Shown: one piece after another, positions 46,787-58,450 of the stretch
Layout: the number at the start of each line of letters is the position of its first letter
How positions within the stretch are numbered: position 1 is the first letter of the stretch
NCBI GenBank assembly: GCA_027186245.1
Contig: CP114484.1
Span: 1,376,501 to 1,440,500, forward strand
Length of the DNA stretch: 64,000 nucleotides
Direction of reading: 5' to 3'
Source of the DNA: Coriaria nepalensis
Taxonomy: Eukaryota; Streptophyta; Magnoliopsida; Cucurbitales; Coriariaceae
Translations under genes and position numbers: made by a program
The notes under the pieces: model-generated
What the model was told of the DNA's origin: nothing
What the model saw: only the letters and a program-made list of their open reading frames with translations
The model's database searches: none

Positions 46787-47155
46787 CCACATAAGCTCTT
46801 CGAGTGATGCTGAGCCCTTATCGGGTGTTCAGATATTCTTTATCTTGGATGCCAAATAAGCGTTCCGAGTTGTTGATGTTGAGCCCCTTATCGGGCGCTC
46901 AAATCTCTTTTACCTTGGACACCAAATAAGCATTCCAAGTTGTTAATGTTGAGCTCCTATCGGGTGCTCAGATCTCTTTTACCTTGGAAGCTAAATAAAC
47001 ATTCTAAATTGTTGATGCTGAACTCCTATCGAGCGCTCATATCTCTTTTAACTTGGACGCTGAATAAGCGTTCCATGTTGTTGATGTTGAGCCCCTATCG
47101 GGTGCCCAGATCTCTTTTACCTTGAACGCCAAATAAGCATTCCAAGTTGTGCTTT
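46787..47155. repeat. About 69-bp minisatellite, five copies
   Basis: Units of 69-70 bp carry CTATCGGGTGCTCAGATCTC and CCAAATAAGCATTCCAAGTTG. They lie immediately 3' (minus strand) of the gypsy pol end, where Tat-lineage elements are known to carry tandem repeats. Confidence 0.85.
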
Positions 47156-47239
47156 CTAATTGTACATGCTAGCAAACATTCTTTCCTTCATTTAGTGTTT
47201 GAGGATCAATATGATCAGTAATACAAATCTTACGCTAAC

Positions 47240-47508
47240 CTTCATCCTCGTCCATACTTTCTTCAGAGTAGACTTTGAGATTCTCTAAGTTCCACGGGTG
47301 TGAGAGCTCCTTGCATGCTTGGTTCTGCAGTCTGTAAGTCACTGGCCTAAGTTCATGGACAGCCCTATGCGTTCCTTCTCATTTTGGCTTCAAAGGACCC
47401 ATATATATGGAGTTAGCAACCTTACTAAAGACCAAGTCACCCACATATATCGGCCGACGCCGAACTCTTTTATTGTAATGACGCTTGATCATTCTTTGCA
47501 GCGCCTCC
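47240..47508 (-). mobile_element. Ty3/gypsy (Tat-type) pol 3'-end fragment
   Basis: The minus strand reads RHYNKRVRRRPIYVGDLVF, then GPLKPK, a TGA where Trp of the usual WEGP is expected, VTYRLQNQ, and ELSHPWNLENLKVY. This is the integrase C-terminal region typical of Tat-lineage gypsy elements. The rest of the element is absent. Confidence 0.75.
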
Positions 47509-47920
47509 CGGATCCGGCTTTAGACAAAATCTATATCCATTCCAAGGCTTTAGACAAAAAGGTAAAAGAATTCAACTTCTATTTTGCAGTATATCTCCTA
47601 CAATTCTGCAATTGGCTATCAATTTGTATTGCAGTTTCAGTAATTCTGAACAAATGAGAAATTGGGATTGACTCGAACAATGCTTCGTAATAAAGTAACA
47701 TGCTATGATGTATATGGTGGCTGTTTTTGTTTTTTATTATTAGTAACCTGAGTTCTTGATACGTGGGAGTTTCTCACGAATCACACTTATCGAGAAAAGG
47801 ATAAGGTGAGACTTCACAGAAAATGATCGGATGATCAAAAGAGATCACAATAATAGCAAGTTTGGCTTACAGCAAGAGCCAAGTATCAAGCTTTTTCTTT
47901 CACAGTATAAGCAGCTGAAA

Positions 47921-48640
47921 ATGTGCACAGTAGAAAAGCGTGGCAACCTCTTCATCCTAACCCTGACCGGAGAAGATGAGCACCGCCTGAACCCTACCCT
48001 CATCTTCACCCTCCAATCCTCTCTCATCCAAATCAAGTCCCAAGCGACTCGTGGGTCGGTTCTCATCACCACATCCCAAGGAAAGTTCTTCTGCAATGGC
48101 TTTGATCTGGCCTGGGCCCAATCCGCCGGGTCCAAATCTGCCGTTCTGGACCGTATGCACCACATAACTGGCATCTTCAAGCCGGTCGTAGCCGAGCTCA
48201 TCTCCTTCCCCATGCCCACCATAGCCGTTATTCCCGGCCATGCTGCTGCTGCTGGATTCTTTCTAGCCATTTGTCATGATTATGTACTTATGAGGCGCGA
48301 TAGAGGTGTGCTATACATGAGCGAAGTGGATATAGGTCTGACTCTACCTGACTATTTTGCAGCATTGATGAGGTCGAAGATTTCCTCTGCTTCGGCTCGT
48401 AGGGATGTGTTGTTGAAGGGGGCGAAGCTGAAGGGCGAGGTGGCCGTGAGGATGGGGATTGTAGACTCAGTACATGATGGGGAGAAGGGTGTGATTGAGG
48501 CGGCAATCGAGATGGCGGAGCAGTTCGGGAACAGGAAGTGGGACGGGGAAGCCTATGCCGATATTAGGAGGAGTTTGTACCCTGAAACTTGTGCTATTGT
48601 CGGAGTGCCTGAGAAATCCAGGCCCCATTCAAATATTTGA
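47921..48640 (+). CDS. ECI: Enoyl-CoA delta-isomerase / crotonase family (ECI-like)
   Basis: Intronless, 239 residues, equal to the Arabidopsis ECI family (about 240). The start MCTVEKRGNLFIL is the family start; 30 upstream in-frame residues are leader. Crotonase-fold motifs are present: SVLITTSQGKFFCNGFDLAW (oxyanion-hole loop), IPGHAAAAGFFLAICHDYVL (second oxyanion Gly), and MSEVDIGLTLPDYF with the catalytic-region Glu. The family moves double bonds in unsaturated fatty acyl-CoAs so that peroxisomal beta-oxidation can proceed; some members act in IBA-to-auxin conversion. Odd: relatives end in PTS1-type tripeptides (SKL or PKL), whereas this one ends HSNI with no clear PTS1. It may be cytosolic, or weakly targeted. 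In Arabidopsis, ECI2/3 adjoin the same Bet1 and HRLI genes. Confidence 0.9.
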   Translation: MCTVEKRGNLFILTLTGEDEHRLNPTLIFTLQSSLIQIKSQATRGSVLITTSQGKFFCNGFDLAWAQSAGSKSAVLDRMHHITGIFKPVVAELISFPMPTIAVIPGHAAAAGFFLAICHDYVLMRRDRGVLYMSEVDIGLTLPDYFAALMRSKISSASARRDVLLKGAKLKGEVAVRMGIVDSVHDGEKGVIEAAIEMAEQFGNRKWDGEAYADIRRSLYPETCAIVGVPEKSRPHSNI

Positions 48641-48856
48641 GTAAGTGGTGAAATTAGAAACTGTTGTTTGGTTTACTTTGTTATTGGTCAATGATGGCAG
48701 CTTGAATAATTGGAGAGATTTCATTTTGTGTTGATGAAAATAGCAAAACTGGAAATCGAGTTATACATAACATTTGAAGCAAAGAACAGTGTGATTCTAG
48801 AAAGCTACATATGAAACAACATTCTACTAACTCTAGCGTGCGTAATCCGTGGGCTT

Positions 48857-51800
48857 TTAGGAATTGATGTAACACATTGATTGAGCTTGAAGATAATACG
48901 AATCCTTGTATTTTCTGCCGCTTCCGACATGAATTCCACAGCGAATCCAGTCCTCGCGGTACAACCATGCATCTCGGCCATAATCAAGAATCCCCAGAAT
49001 CTGTTTCGAGAACATAAAAGGAAATAAGAACATGAAGAGAGAACACAAACCATACAAAGGAAAATTTTGACCGAATGTGTCTTACCGCTCCACCTTTCCA
49101 TGAAACAAAAGTAGGATTTGTTCTTGATTGCAAAACCTATGTCAACATTCAATAATGTCATATAATCGAACAGCCGAAACCGAATACACGATAAGCTCAA
49201 GTACATAGAACTTAGTAGTGTACTGACCTCAACAGTCTCAATGGCTTCATTTGAGGGGATTGCATATAAAACTCTGCGCCAATAATAAAAGCATGAAATT
49301 AGCAACTTAATACTACAAGTCTACAGGAATCGGCTTTTAGACTCAACATCTAAGAAGCAATACTCATAACTAATACTAAGATGAAACTAAATTGAACAAA
49401 CCTTTCCTCAACTGCAGGAATAAGACCACTCGTCAATGCCACTCCACCAATCTAATTAAACCCAAAAAAAAATTATATCCTTGCAAGTAAAACATGTACA
49501 CAGAATAAGAAATCACTTGGAAAAAAAAAAAAACCCACCAGCTGTATACTGCAGAACAGTTTCCTCTGAAGGTCTATGCGTCCTGTGAACAAGCAAGCAC
49601 CAAGCAGCTTAATAAATCACGGCCCGTAAAAAATCCATAACGGAAAAAATACTGGATGTGAATGTACCAGTTGAAAGGATGCTGCTTGTGATAGCTTCTG
49701 CAAGGCCAACTTTCTCTTCTTTCTTAGGTCTGGATGTGTAAGCCGGGTAGTTCTCCCACATGGGTAAACCAACATTCATTCCGGGATAGAAACCATCTGA
49801 CATGTCGGGTCTTCTATGAAATTCCATTTGCCATGTATCTTCAAGCATATCGTCATAGTCATGGAACCTTAAAAGTGAACCATCACCAACCATAATTTCA
49901 GGACAATTATTATACATACTTGATTCTATATGAAAGCAGGTTCAACTCGATAATATCCTACTGACCAAGAGCGAGGAGGTGGGGGATACACATCTGGAAC
50001 CAAAAGCATTGGGTGGAACAAACCCATAGGTGCAACCTGTTTATGAAAACAATATCACGTTCAATGATCTGCTGAATGAGTTCCATCCAAATTGATCAAA
50101 AAAAGAGGTGAAAAAAGTGTTATTTAAGAGACATACACTAAGAGCGGTAAGCGTAGTTTTATGAGATCCTGCCGGTGCTCCATCTTCATAAGAGTGAACA
50201 ACGGCAACAGCATCAAGCTCTCCTTCCTGTCCACAAACCCCGGAAAGATTTAAAAAAATAGTAATAATAAAGGCAATAAAAGGACTAAAATTATGGTTCC
50301 CTCCCCAAGAATCAAAAGGGAACTCACTTTAATTTCACAATATGACTCTTTTAGTTTGTTAACCATCAAGAGATCTATAGGTTTTGTCAAAATGTCAGTT
50401 CGAATTTGTGGCCATGTTTGGTGATGCCTTTGAGTCCATAAAAGACATCTTGATATATCCTGGATTACCACACATTGAAAGTAACTACAAATTGTTGGGG
50501 AAAGAAAGAGAGAAATTTTCATACAGCAGATAGTAAGCTCAGAAGATCTAGAGTAAAGAGAAAGAATAAAACTACCAACCTCTCCACCAAAAGGTAAAGT
50601 CTTCTCTGTATTTGGTAAAGCAACTCCGTCCTTAACACCAAAATACATAAGTAATCAGCTATAAAGACACTGAACATCAACCCTACAAAGGTTGGGCATT
50701 ATCCCATTCGTGCAACCAAAAAGGAGGCAAATAATTCTCAAATTTTGCATATATATATATGCATATTTAAATTAAAAGGTCAATCTCATTACCCTACATG
50801 TCTCTTCCAAGCTTATCATAGAAGGTGACACATTAGCGACACTTACCTCAACACAAATAACTGAAGTCACCTGAGCACCCATATTTACAACACATGATGT
50901 AGATAGCCCATTCCCAAAAACAGCAGCAAGACCTTCCTGCCTCAAAGAACATTCTTATGTTAGAAGAAAGGAAGTTTAAACACAGAACATACTACTAGAG
51001 ATTTAAAATGAAGTTAATCGGGAAGGGAAGCATATTTACATAGCTGAAGAGTAATATCATTCGGAATCGGCATACTGACCACAAAAACTTAACGTAAAAG
51101 GGTGTAATTAACAGTATGTAAAATATTGAAAACTGTCATCCTCAGATATAGAATAGGTGTTCGCACATATTGTAGATAATCATACTTCAAAATTCCCACC
51201 TGATGTACCACTGCTGAGTTGAAGCGCAAGTCCCGCAATACAATGGTCAATAGTTCCTTTATTTCTGCTTGCAAACAAATATGATGGTTATACATAAAGT
51301 TGCCTATCCCCAAGAAACAGAAGTCTCTCACACGCAGGTAGTAAAGTCACAGGAGTACTGAGAAGTGTCATAAATACCACGATTGTCAAATGACTCTGGG
51401 ACAACAAGAATAACAGAATACATGCTTCTCTCATTGTGAGGGATACCCAATTTCTCCAGCAAAATCCAATCCCAAATCGCATGCAGGTCCTCCAATACCT
51501 AAAGGAAATGAAAAAGGCAAACAAACAGCAAGCTGTCTAGGTTTAGATAAAATCAAGGTAGCCACAATGCAATATAAAACACAATTTTATTCCCCATTGA
51601 AAACACTAGAAGTGCTTTATAATTGAGATATTCTCATGCATTGCAAGCTTATATACCTGTTGCATGGAATAATGTTGTGAAATATTCAAATGACCTCTAC
51701 GAATAGGACGGTGCAAGCAATAGGGCTCTGCAGGGGATATTTTAAGTGCATCCTCGCCAAAAACGAACTTTCTGTATTTGGGACTAACTGAATTAGGGTC

Positions 51801-53042
51801 CTTAGAATCAGTACCCTCATACTGAGCCAGTGGGTTGTGTTTCACGTCAGTATCTATAGAGGCTTCTGCAAATTTTGCAAGCACAATATAAAGTAAGATC
51901 AACCTGATGGATATGGAATTTCATCCAATCTCACTAGTAATCGATATAACCAGTTCAGCCTAAGAAATTTTTGCACGGGAAAGTGCAATATACTACAGAC
52001 AAGAGTCGGTAACTAACACTGCCATGATCTACAAGAACAGATTTAACAGTAACTATTTTATTTATTACCTACAGTAACAGATGAGCTTGGATCCTTCTCA
52101 TGTACATCTATCCAAGTGAAGGCTACATCCTTTCTATTGTTTTGAGGATTATATCCATCAACACGTCCCATCTGCAAAAAACCCTCATTGGTTTTCATAA
52201 TCACTTATCTACATATTTCTCTTGGGAAAGCTCTATGTCCTTTGTTTAAAGTTCCAGAAACTGATTAGCGTAAAAGTTAAACAAACTAAACATGCCAGGC
52301 AATGAAACCAGTAATTCAGCCAACCTTGCGTGGGAAAGAATTGTTCGCAACCTCCTCATCAAGAAAGGGTATCTTCAACGATGAGGCAATCTGATAAAAC
52401 CAAGTAGTTAAGCAAAAGAAGATATATGCATAATATGTATAAATCGAGCAATCAACTAAGATTAATGCGAAACCAAAACGAAGTGATTTGACGGACACTA
52501 ACAATATCATATGCCTTTTCACGCTCCATGTGCTGAGCAGTTGTAACCTGTGAATTAAGCATCTGAAAAGAAAACCCAGTAAATCATCATGAGGGAAAAG
52601 AATAGCGTACTAGCACTAAACATTTCAGAACAGTTGGAAAATAATAGAATAAACCTGATCTCTAACATTTCTCTTCGGAAATTGGTTGGAATACCAAGCA
52701 ATACAATGCGGAATGTTGAAAGGAGTATCCTGTGAGGCACGCCCTATCCTGATATTTGCAGAACCTTTACAAGATCAGGAAAGAATTAAAAATCAAACAA
52801 CATAAAAACCATTGCTTATAGCTAAATTCAAACTTCTTGATGGTAGACAATGAGAAGAACCTGGGTTTATGACGACCAAATTGGAACCTCGTTCAGCGAC
52901 AAACTGAGAAGGAACAATGGATTTTAGATAATCCTGAAAGTAAGAGCAACAGAGTTCGAATGAGTGCCAGAAAAAAATCGAAGGGGAAAGGGAGAGGGAG
53001 AGGGAGGGGGAGAGAAAGTTCGCCATAATTTGCTCCAACCAT
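48857..53042 (-). CDS. ARP9: Actin-related protein 9
   Basis: Twenty coding exons, all with GT-AG borders and continuous phases: 53042-53040, 52933-52861, 52764-52655, 52563-52504, 52390-52325, 52171-52069, 51865-51657, 51498-51378, 51264-51200, 50936-50847, 50630-50580, 50459-50328, 50226-50137, 50036-49966, 49867-49668, 49582-49539, 49451-49402, 49273-49228, 49136-49086 and 49000-48857. They give 592 residues (Arabidopsis about 596). MDYLKSIVPSQFVAERGSNL and VVINPGSANIRIG form the first actin-fold phosphate loop; AAVFGNGLSTSCVVNMGAQV is the second. The C-terminus has the actin-like IGGVALTSGLIPAVEER and WKGGAILGILDYGRD. The initiator ATG alone makes up the first coding exon. ARP9 is a plant nuclear or cytosolic actin-related protein of poorly known role, possibly in chromatin complexes. 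Confidence 0.93.
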
Positions 53043-53695
53043 GGCGAAGGGAAGACTGTAGTAGTCGTCGGTACAGTGAAAGTAGCCGAGCGGAGAGAAA
53101 GAGTCAGATGAGAACTCTGCTTTCCGTTCTTCTTCCTAAACTTCTCTACTCTCTCTCTCCTTTCCCTTCTGTCAGTCCAATTCGCGGTGTAATTTATGTT
53201 AAAATTTTTATGAAATATATTTAAGAATTAATATTTTATATAATAAGATATTAATTATTTAATAAAAGTATTTACTTATTTTCTTAATTAACATGACTGT
53301 ATAAATTATTTCCTTCCCTTTGTTTAGACTGATTGAATATGAAACAAGTACAGCGCACTGTTTTTTTTTTTTTTTTTTTAATTTATTTACAACTTCATCA
53401 GAACACAGAGATGGCAAAAAAAAAAAAAAAAAACAATTTTGATTCATAAAAAACCTTGCACAAGTAAATTTGGTAATGTTCTAGAAACATACATATGCTA
53501 CAACCCAAGTCATATCTTTAGCAACTAGACGCATACCAATAATCATAAGTAACTAATACCTACAGAAAAGTAAGTATCGTAGCTTTGATTTTATAACAAA
53601 CACCCACAAATGATATCTAGTGCTTCTTTTCACAACATCTCTTGAAACAGTTGAAGCATTTTCTTCTTTTAAATGTTCTGCTTCTCTTGACAAAT

Positions 53696-55334
53696 CTAGG
53701 TTGTCTTTGTTTTCGGGGCCTTCTTCTTTAACGACCTCTTTGGAATCGAGTTCTTCATCCCTATGAAGAATAGCAATGCACCGAAAAGCGCAACATGCTG
53801 CAAAAAAGAAGAAAAAGCAGACAATTGAATGGTGAGAAAAGAGATACATACACTTATACATTGACTGACCTGCAAGAAATCGTTTAGAAGGGTAGTGTAT
53901 TCGGGGGTCTCGGGCAAATAGTTGTAGAAATCATATAGAAGTGGAGACAGGATTGCCAAATTGAGGAGCTGCAAAAGGGAACAGAGTTTTGCAATTTTAA
54001 TAGAAACTGGTGTAAATGAAATTCGGCAACTTCTGAACAACCCTATGGCGATTTCAAGTAAGAGGTAAGCTAAAAGTTCTAACCAGAAAAACAGCTCCAA
54101 CCATGTTTCCAATAACAAACAGTAGGCCTCCGACCGCTTTTAGGATGAGAGAGAAGAAAACCAAGTGTCTAACCTGTAGAAAATTACATTTTCTTAGAAA
54201 AAGCATACATACATGCACGCATAGATGGACGATTTGTCAAATAATAGATCTTACATCAATATCAGGCATTGAAACACCAGATAAGGAAGATAAATCTCTC
54301 TGGAAAGCAGACAACTTGGGGAGCAACTCCTTTGCAGCTGGACCCCCATCAACACCAAAATCATGGAACCTAGTAAGTAAGATGGGTGCGTATAAGATTT
54401 TATCTTTTTAAGTAAGAACTTTGTTTCAAGCAGAGAAATCCTGTTCCTAATCATTAAAGTTAAACAAGATGACAATTGTCCAAAAACAAGCTGTTATCAG
54501 GAAAGGAAATTGAAAAGGAAAACAAACCATAGAAACTGCACGAGTGACGCGAAAGTACTTAAAACAGAAGATACCACACCAGAAATTCACTTCAGGGTTT
54601 CACTACATATCATTCGCAGTGATACTACTAATACTATTACCGAGAAACAGTAAAATGAGCCGGCAAAGAAGAACACTGTGCAAAACAAAGGAATACGGAA
54701 CGGATATGGAAAATCACAACCCTGCTTGCAATAATTGCAATGAATAAGGAAATGATATAAAATTATTTGTTCCTAAACATAGAAATTTCCTAACCTACCA
54801 TGTTAAACCGGATACATTAGCATTGAAGAAACTCGGTTCCATGGAATATAGATAACATATTCCATATCAAACTAAAGGATCTTCTTCCACCCAAAAATTC
54901 ATAAGAGTATTATGAACAGAGAGGCACTTGCACAATGTTTACACAATGTTTAAAGTCATTTTATATGCACTCACACATTTGATCAACTCAAATCACTGCA
55001 AAAAAAAAAAACGAATCGGGAAACATCTGAATTTCCTCATTAGAACCTACCCAAGCTTTTCAAGAAAAAAATAACCAGATCCGAGCAAATAGTCACTAAT
55101 CAAGACTTAAAAAAGTATGAAAAAATTGAGACGAATAAATCAATGATTAGTAAGAACAAGAGATCGAAGAGGGAGAAACGTAAAGGAGACAAAGTAGGGA
55201 CAAGGAAGATCCAGTCACCTATGGATCTGAAAGTAGAAAAGAAGAGCAAGATAGAGAGAGAGTTACATTTGGCGTGCGGATAGGATGAAAAGGGAGGCGA
55301 AGAGGACTCGTCCAAGAAAGGAGAAGAAGCCCAT
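53696..55334 (-). CDS. HRLI: HR-like lesion-inducing protein, DoxX-like membrane protein (copy 1)
   Basis: Five exons: 55334-55267, 54369-54255, 54173-54084, 53968-53870 and 53797-53696, giving 157 residues. The start is MGFFSFLGRVLFASLFILSA, a hydrophobic helix. Further segments are LVFFSLILKAVGGLLFVIGN with MVGAVFL, LLNLAILSPLLYDFYNY and VALFGALLFFIGMKN. The tail is basic (KRSLKKKAPKTKTT), consistent with a four-helix ER membrane protein and a C-terminal retention-like KxKxx signal. Expression of a tobacco relative caused hypersensitive-like lesions, hence the name; biochemical function is unknown. The first intron is about 0.9 kb. Copy 2 at 62971 has the same exon sizes and points away. 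Confidence 0.92.
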
Positions 55335-56310
55335 ATTCTCTTGTTTATCCTCCTCCTCCTCCTTCTTCTTCTTATTCTTCTTCTTTCCCGCAGAAAGAGA
55401 GAGAAAATAGTGTCGCTGCTCTTCTTACACTCCCTTCAACACGACCAGGTTTTTAAATTGAAATTTTCAAGGGCCCCCCCTCCTTCTCTTCTCTGTTTCA
55501 GACCAACTAAAAAAGGGAGTTAGGTTTTTCCTGTCTTTAATATTCCAACACTAGAAGTCTATTTTGGCCACACAAAAAAACACGAAGTCTAGAACTAACT
55601 ACGACCCGAATCTTTGGGTGTCGAAACAAACACGCTCGCAGCTGCCCTTGGCTCTGTTTCTTTATCCCATGCCCAACTCACAAGTCATAACTCACTCGTA
55701 ACTATTCCCTCAAATACATATATTGGCCCCTTCGTTAATCAATCCGTAGTTAGCACCATCTTTGTTACCCATTTTTCATTATAGGTGTCTATAAATACAT
55801 ACTTTAAGGATTACCGAGCATTATAGTTGTCATTAGTTTTTACTAATCAAGGATTACCGAGCAAAGTTATCTCTTTCCGTTAAAATTCTCTCGGTCTCTT
55901 ATTTATTCATGATACGTATCTTATTAAGACATTACATAATCTAACTCTTATCATTTTCAATACAGAAAATATTCTATTCAATTTATTCTATAGTAATATT
56001 TTAACCGTAATTTATACCGAAATACACCGACTTAAATTTCACCGAATGTTTAAAACCGTGTTACAAACACGTTCAAGACTTTAAGTCTTCGAACCCGAAT
56101 TGGGTTCTCTTTAGGTCGTTGTAATTGAACAGTTTCTACATCCCTTTGAACTGAAATCTCTTTTGGAGAAAAAAGAGAAAACAGGTAGATGATGGCATTT
56201 GATGAAGGAGATCGGGCTTCTTTCCTCAATTAATGCCGAGTAATAATGGTCGTACTGAAATCTTATAGACTAGCTGTGACTTCACGTGCAATTGCGTCGG
56301 TTCTTAATCT

Positions 56311-56348
<38 letters not shown>

Positions 56349-56590
56349 ATGCTGCAGATCCAGAATTGGTTTCAATTTACTTTATATGATATTGAACGAG
56401 CACGGAAATTGGAATTATTGTATAAAATAGAAAAAAAATTAGACTTGAATCATACATACTCTGTCGGTTTTTTTGTTTTCCGGACTAACTTAAAATTTAC
56501 TTCGAATCGATTTTCGGAAATAATTTCTAGACTTGAATATTAATATACATACTTATATCTAAGTGATATGAGATTTTAAGTGAGTTTGTA
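55335..56590. other. Intergenic region upstream of HRLI copy 1
   Basis: I see no gene. A pyrimidine-rich leader (CTCCTCCTCCTTCTTC, 55350-55386) adjoins the HRLI start, and a (CT)n run lies at about 56307-56343. Confidence 0.5.
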
Positions 56591-56917
56591 TGTTAGATCT
56601 TTATTCGAGTCTAAGATCCAAAATGCCTAAAGAGCAGGGGGCGAAGAAGAGAAGAAGAATGGAAGGAGAAGCTTTAACTAAATTCTCATTCTTTTCATCA
56701 GCTTTCAATTGAACTATTTATAATATATTTCTACTTAATTACAGTTATAATTAGTTATCCTAACTGTTTCCTTTCAATTGCTCTTTAATAGATTTATTCA
56801 ATTGTTGGAGCTGTGGAGCTGAAGACGAAGGCATTGTAGCTTTCATGGGCTGGGACAATCGTAATCTTTTAACTAATTTGGGCTTCTAAGAACCCTGCTG
56901 AACGAGTTAAAGCTTCC
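56591..56917 (-). repeat. Left LTR (3' LTR), internal end truncated or diverged
   Basis: Starts TGTTAGATCTTTATTCGAGT and matches the right LTR for about 320 bp at roughly 85-90 percent by eye. Similarity stops after AACCCTGCTG, before the part containing the GTGTCGTCCACCTGG segment of the right copy. Confidence 0.8.
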
Positions 56918-57362
56918 ATCCACTGCCTCAAATGGTGATCAACGTAAGGCAGAGTGTGTAGAAGTGTTGTAGTGGAATTCAGCCCATCCCAGATATCTGA
57001 ACCAAGACTTTGGATTGTCAAGGGCATAAGACCTCAAATATTGTTTGTAAACAATGATTGACAACTTTAGTTTGGCCATCCGTTTGTGGATAATAAGCTG
57101 TACTGAGTTTCAATATTGTTTTGTGAAGAGCAAATAGCTCTTTCCAAAATTTACTAGTGAATATTCTATCTATGTTTGAAATTATAGATCTAGAAAATTC
57201 ATGATGTCTACAGACCATTGATAGGACAATTCAGCTGCTTTAGATGTAGAAAAGATGTAGGTAAGGCACCAAAATGACCATACTTGGATAACTAGTCCAC
57301 CACCACCATTATGACTATGAAACCAAACTAATTTGGTAAATGGGTGATGAAGTTCATTGCTA

Positions 57363-58450
57363 TATCTATGTATATATAATAAATAGAAAATGAAGAACAG
57401 TAAATAAGAAATTAATGATGCTGTAAATAAATAGAAATTGAAACCAAAATAGAATAGTAAATATAATAAAGTTGGTAAACCAAAACAATAAAATAAAATA
57501 GGATCTATAAAATTAGAATAAAATGGAAAAAATAAAATATTAACAAAATTTATAAAAATAGAACAAAATAAAAAATTAAAATAAAATAAAATCTGAAAAG
57601 ACAGAACATAATAAAAATAGATAATCAAATCGAGGTCTGTTATGTAACAATTTTTTTAAAACAAATTCACTCTCTCATGTCAGTGCAGAAGGTTGAACGA
57701 CATCTGTCTCCCTGGATATAACAAAGACAAATAGAAGTGGCACACGACCGAACTATTCTCGGCAAACTCAAACTGTGACTCGAACTCTACCACACTAGAA
57801 ACTTCAAACTCTAAAAGGGAGGAATGAAAACAAAGAGCTTTCAATTTTTGTTGGTGTGTTTCCAAATGAAAGTAAACTGCCAATTTATAGGCTCACGAGA
57901 GAATATATAATTAATGATAATTAATCTAAAATTTAATCTATGATTAAATTACAACATTTCATCTTCATATGTTTTTGCATAAGAAGATGAAGGGAGAAAA
58001 GAAAAAAAAATCAGGTAGAAAACAAAAGTGAGCCAAGACAAACCGAATTGTTTCGAGCCGACATTTGATGCTCCCAGGAGCCAAGCCCGATCCAGTCCGG
58101 ATTTGCACCCCTCTGTGAGCACGCGCAAGAGAGAACATTCTAACTGATATTTTAGAACATATTAACAAATGTGCAATTCTATATAAAATACTCTCCCATT
58201 TGTTTCCCTTTCTAATGTGGGATACAATTTTTCTTCTATTATTTTTCTATTTTCAAACAATTTCAATAGTTGCACTTTGTGATTCAATTTCTCATTCACC
58301 CATTAATCATTTTGAGCATACCATATACCGATTCGAAGCTCTCACGGAAAAGAATCCGAATCAACTTTGACTTTTTGTTTACATGAAGTGAGACCTACTC
58401 AAAATTGAGCATAAACATAGCACATTGATATGCTAATTTTTCCAACAAAT
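57363..58450. mobile_element. Possible insertion inside the gypsy integrase
   Basis: On the minus strand SIAGLLQP (about 58471-58451) and IAMNFITHLPNSFGFIVI (about 57365-57310) should be roughly ten residues apart but are separated by about 1.09 kb of non-gypsy DNA. The insert has an A+T-rich half (57370-57640), then TGTTATGTAACAA at 57638 and CCCATTTGTTTCCC/AATGTGGGATACA near 58195-58230. These last motifs look like parts of a solo LTR of another element. Its ends and family are not established. Confidence 0.45.

Noticed and set aside
46940..47125. Plus-strand ORF with a 23-residue Leu-rich repeat
   Set aside because: It is a chance frame through the 69-bp minisatellite.
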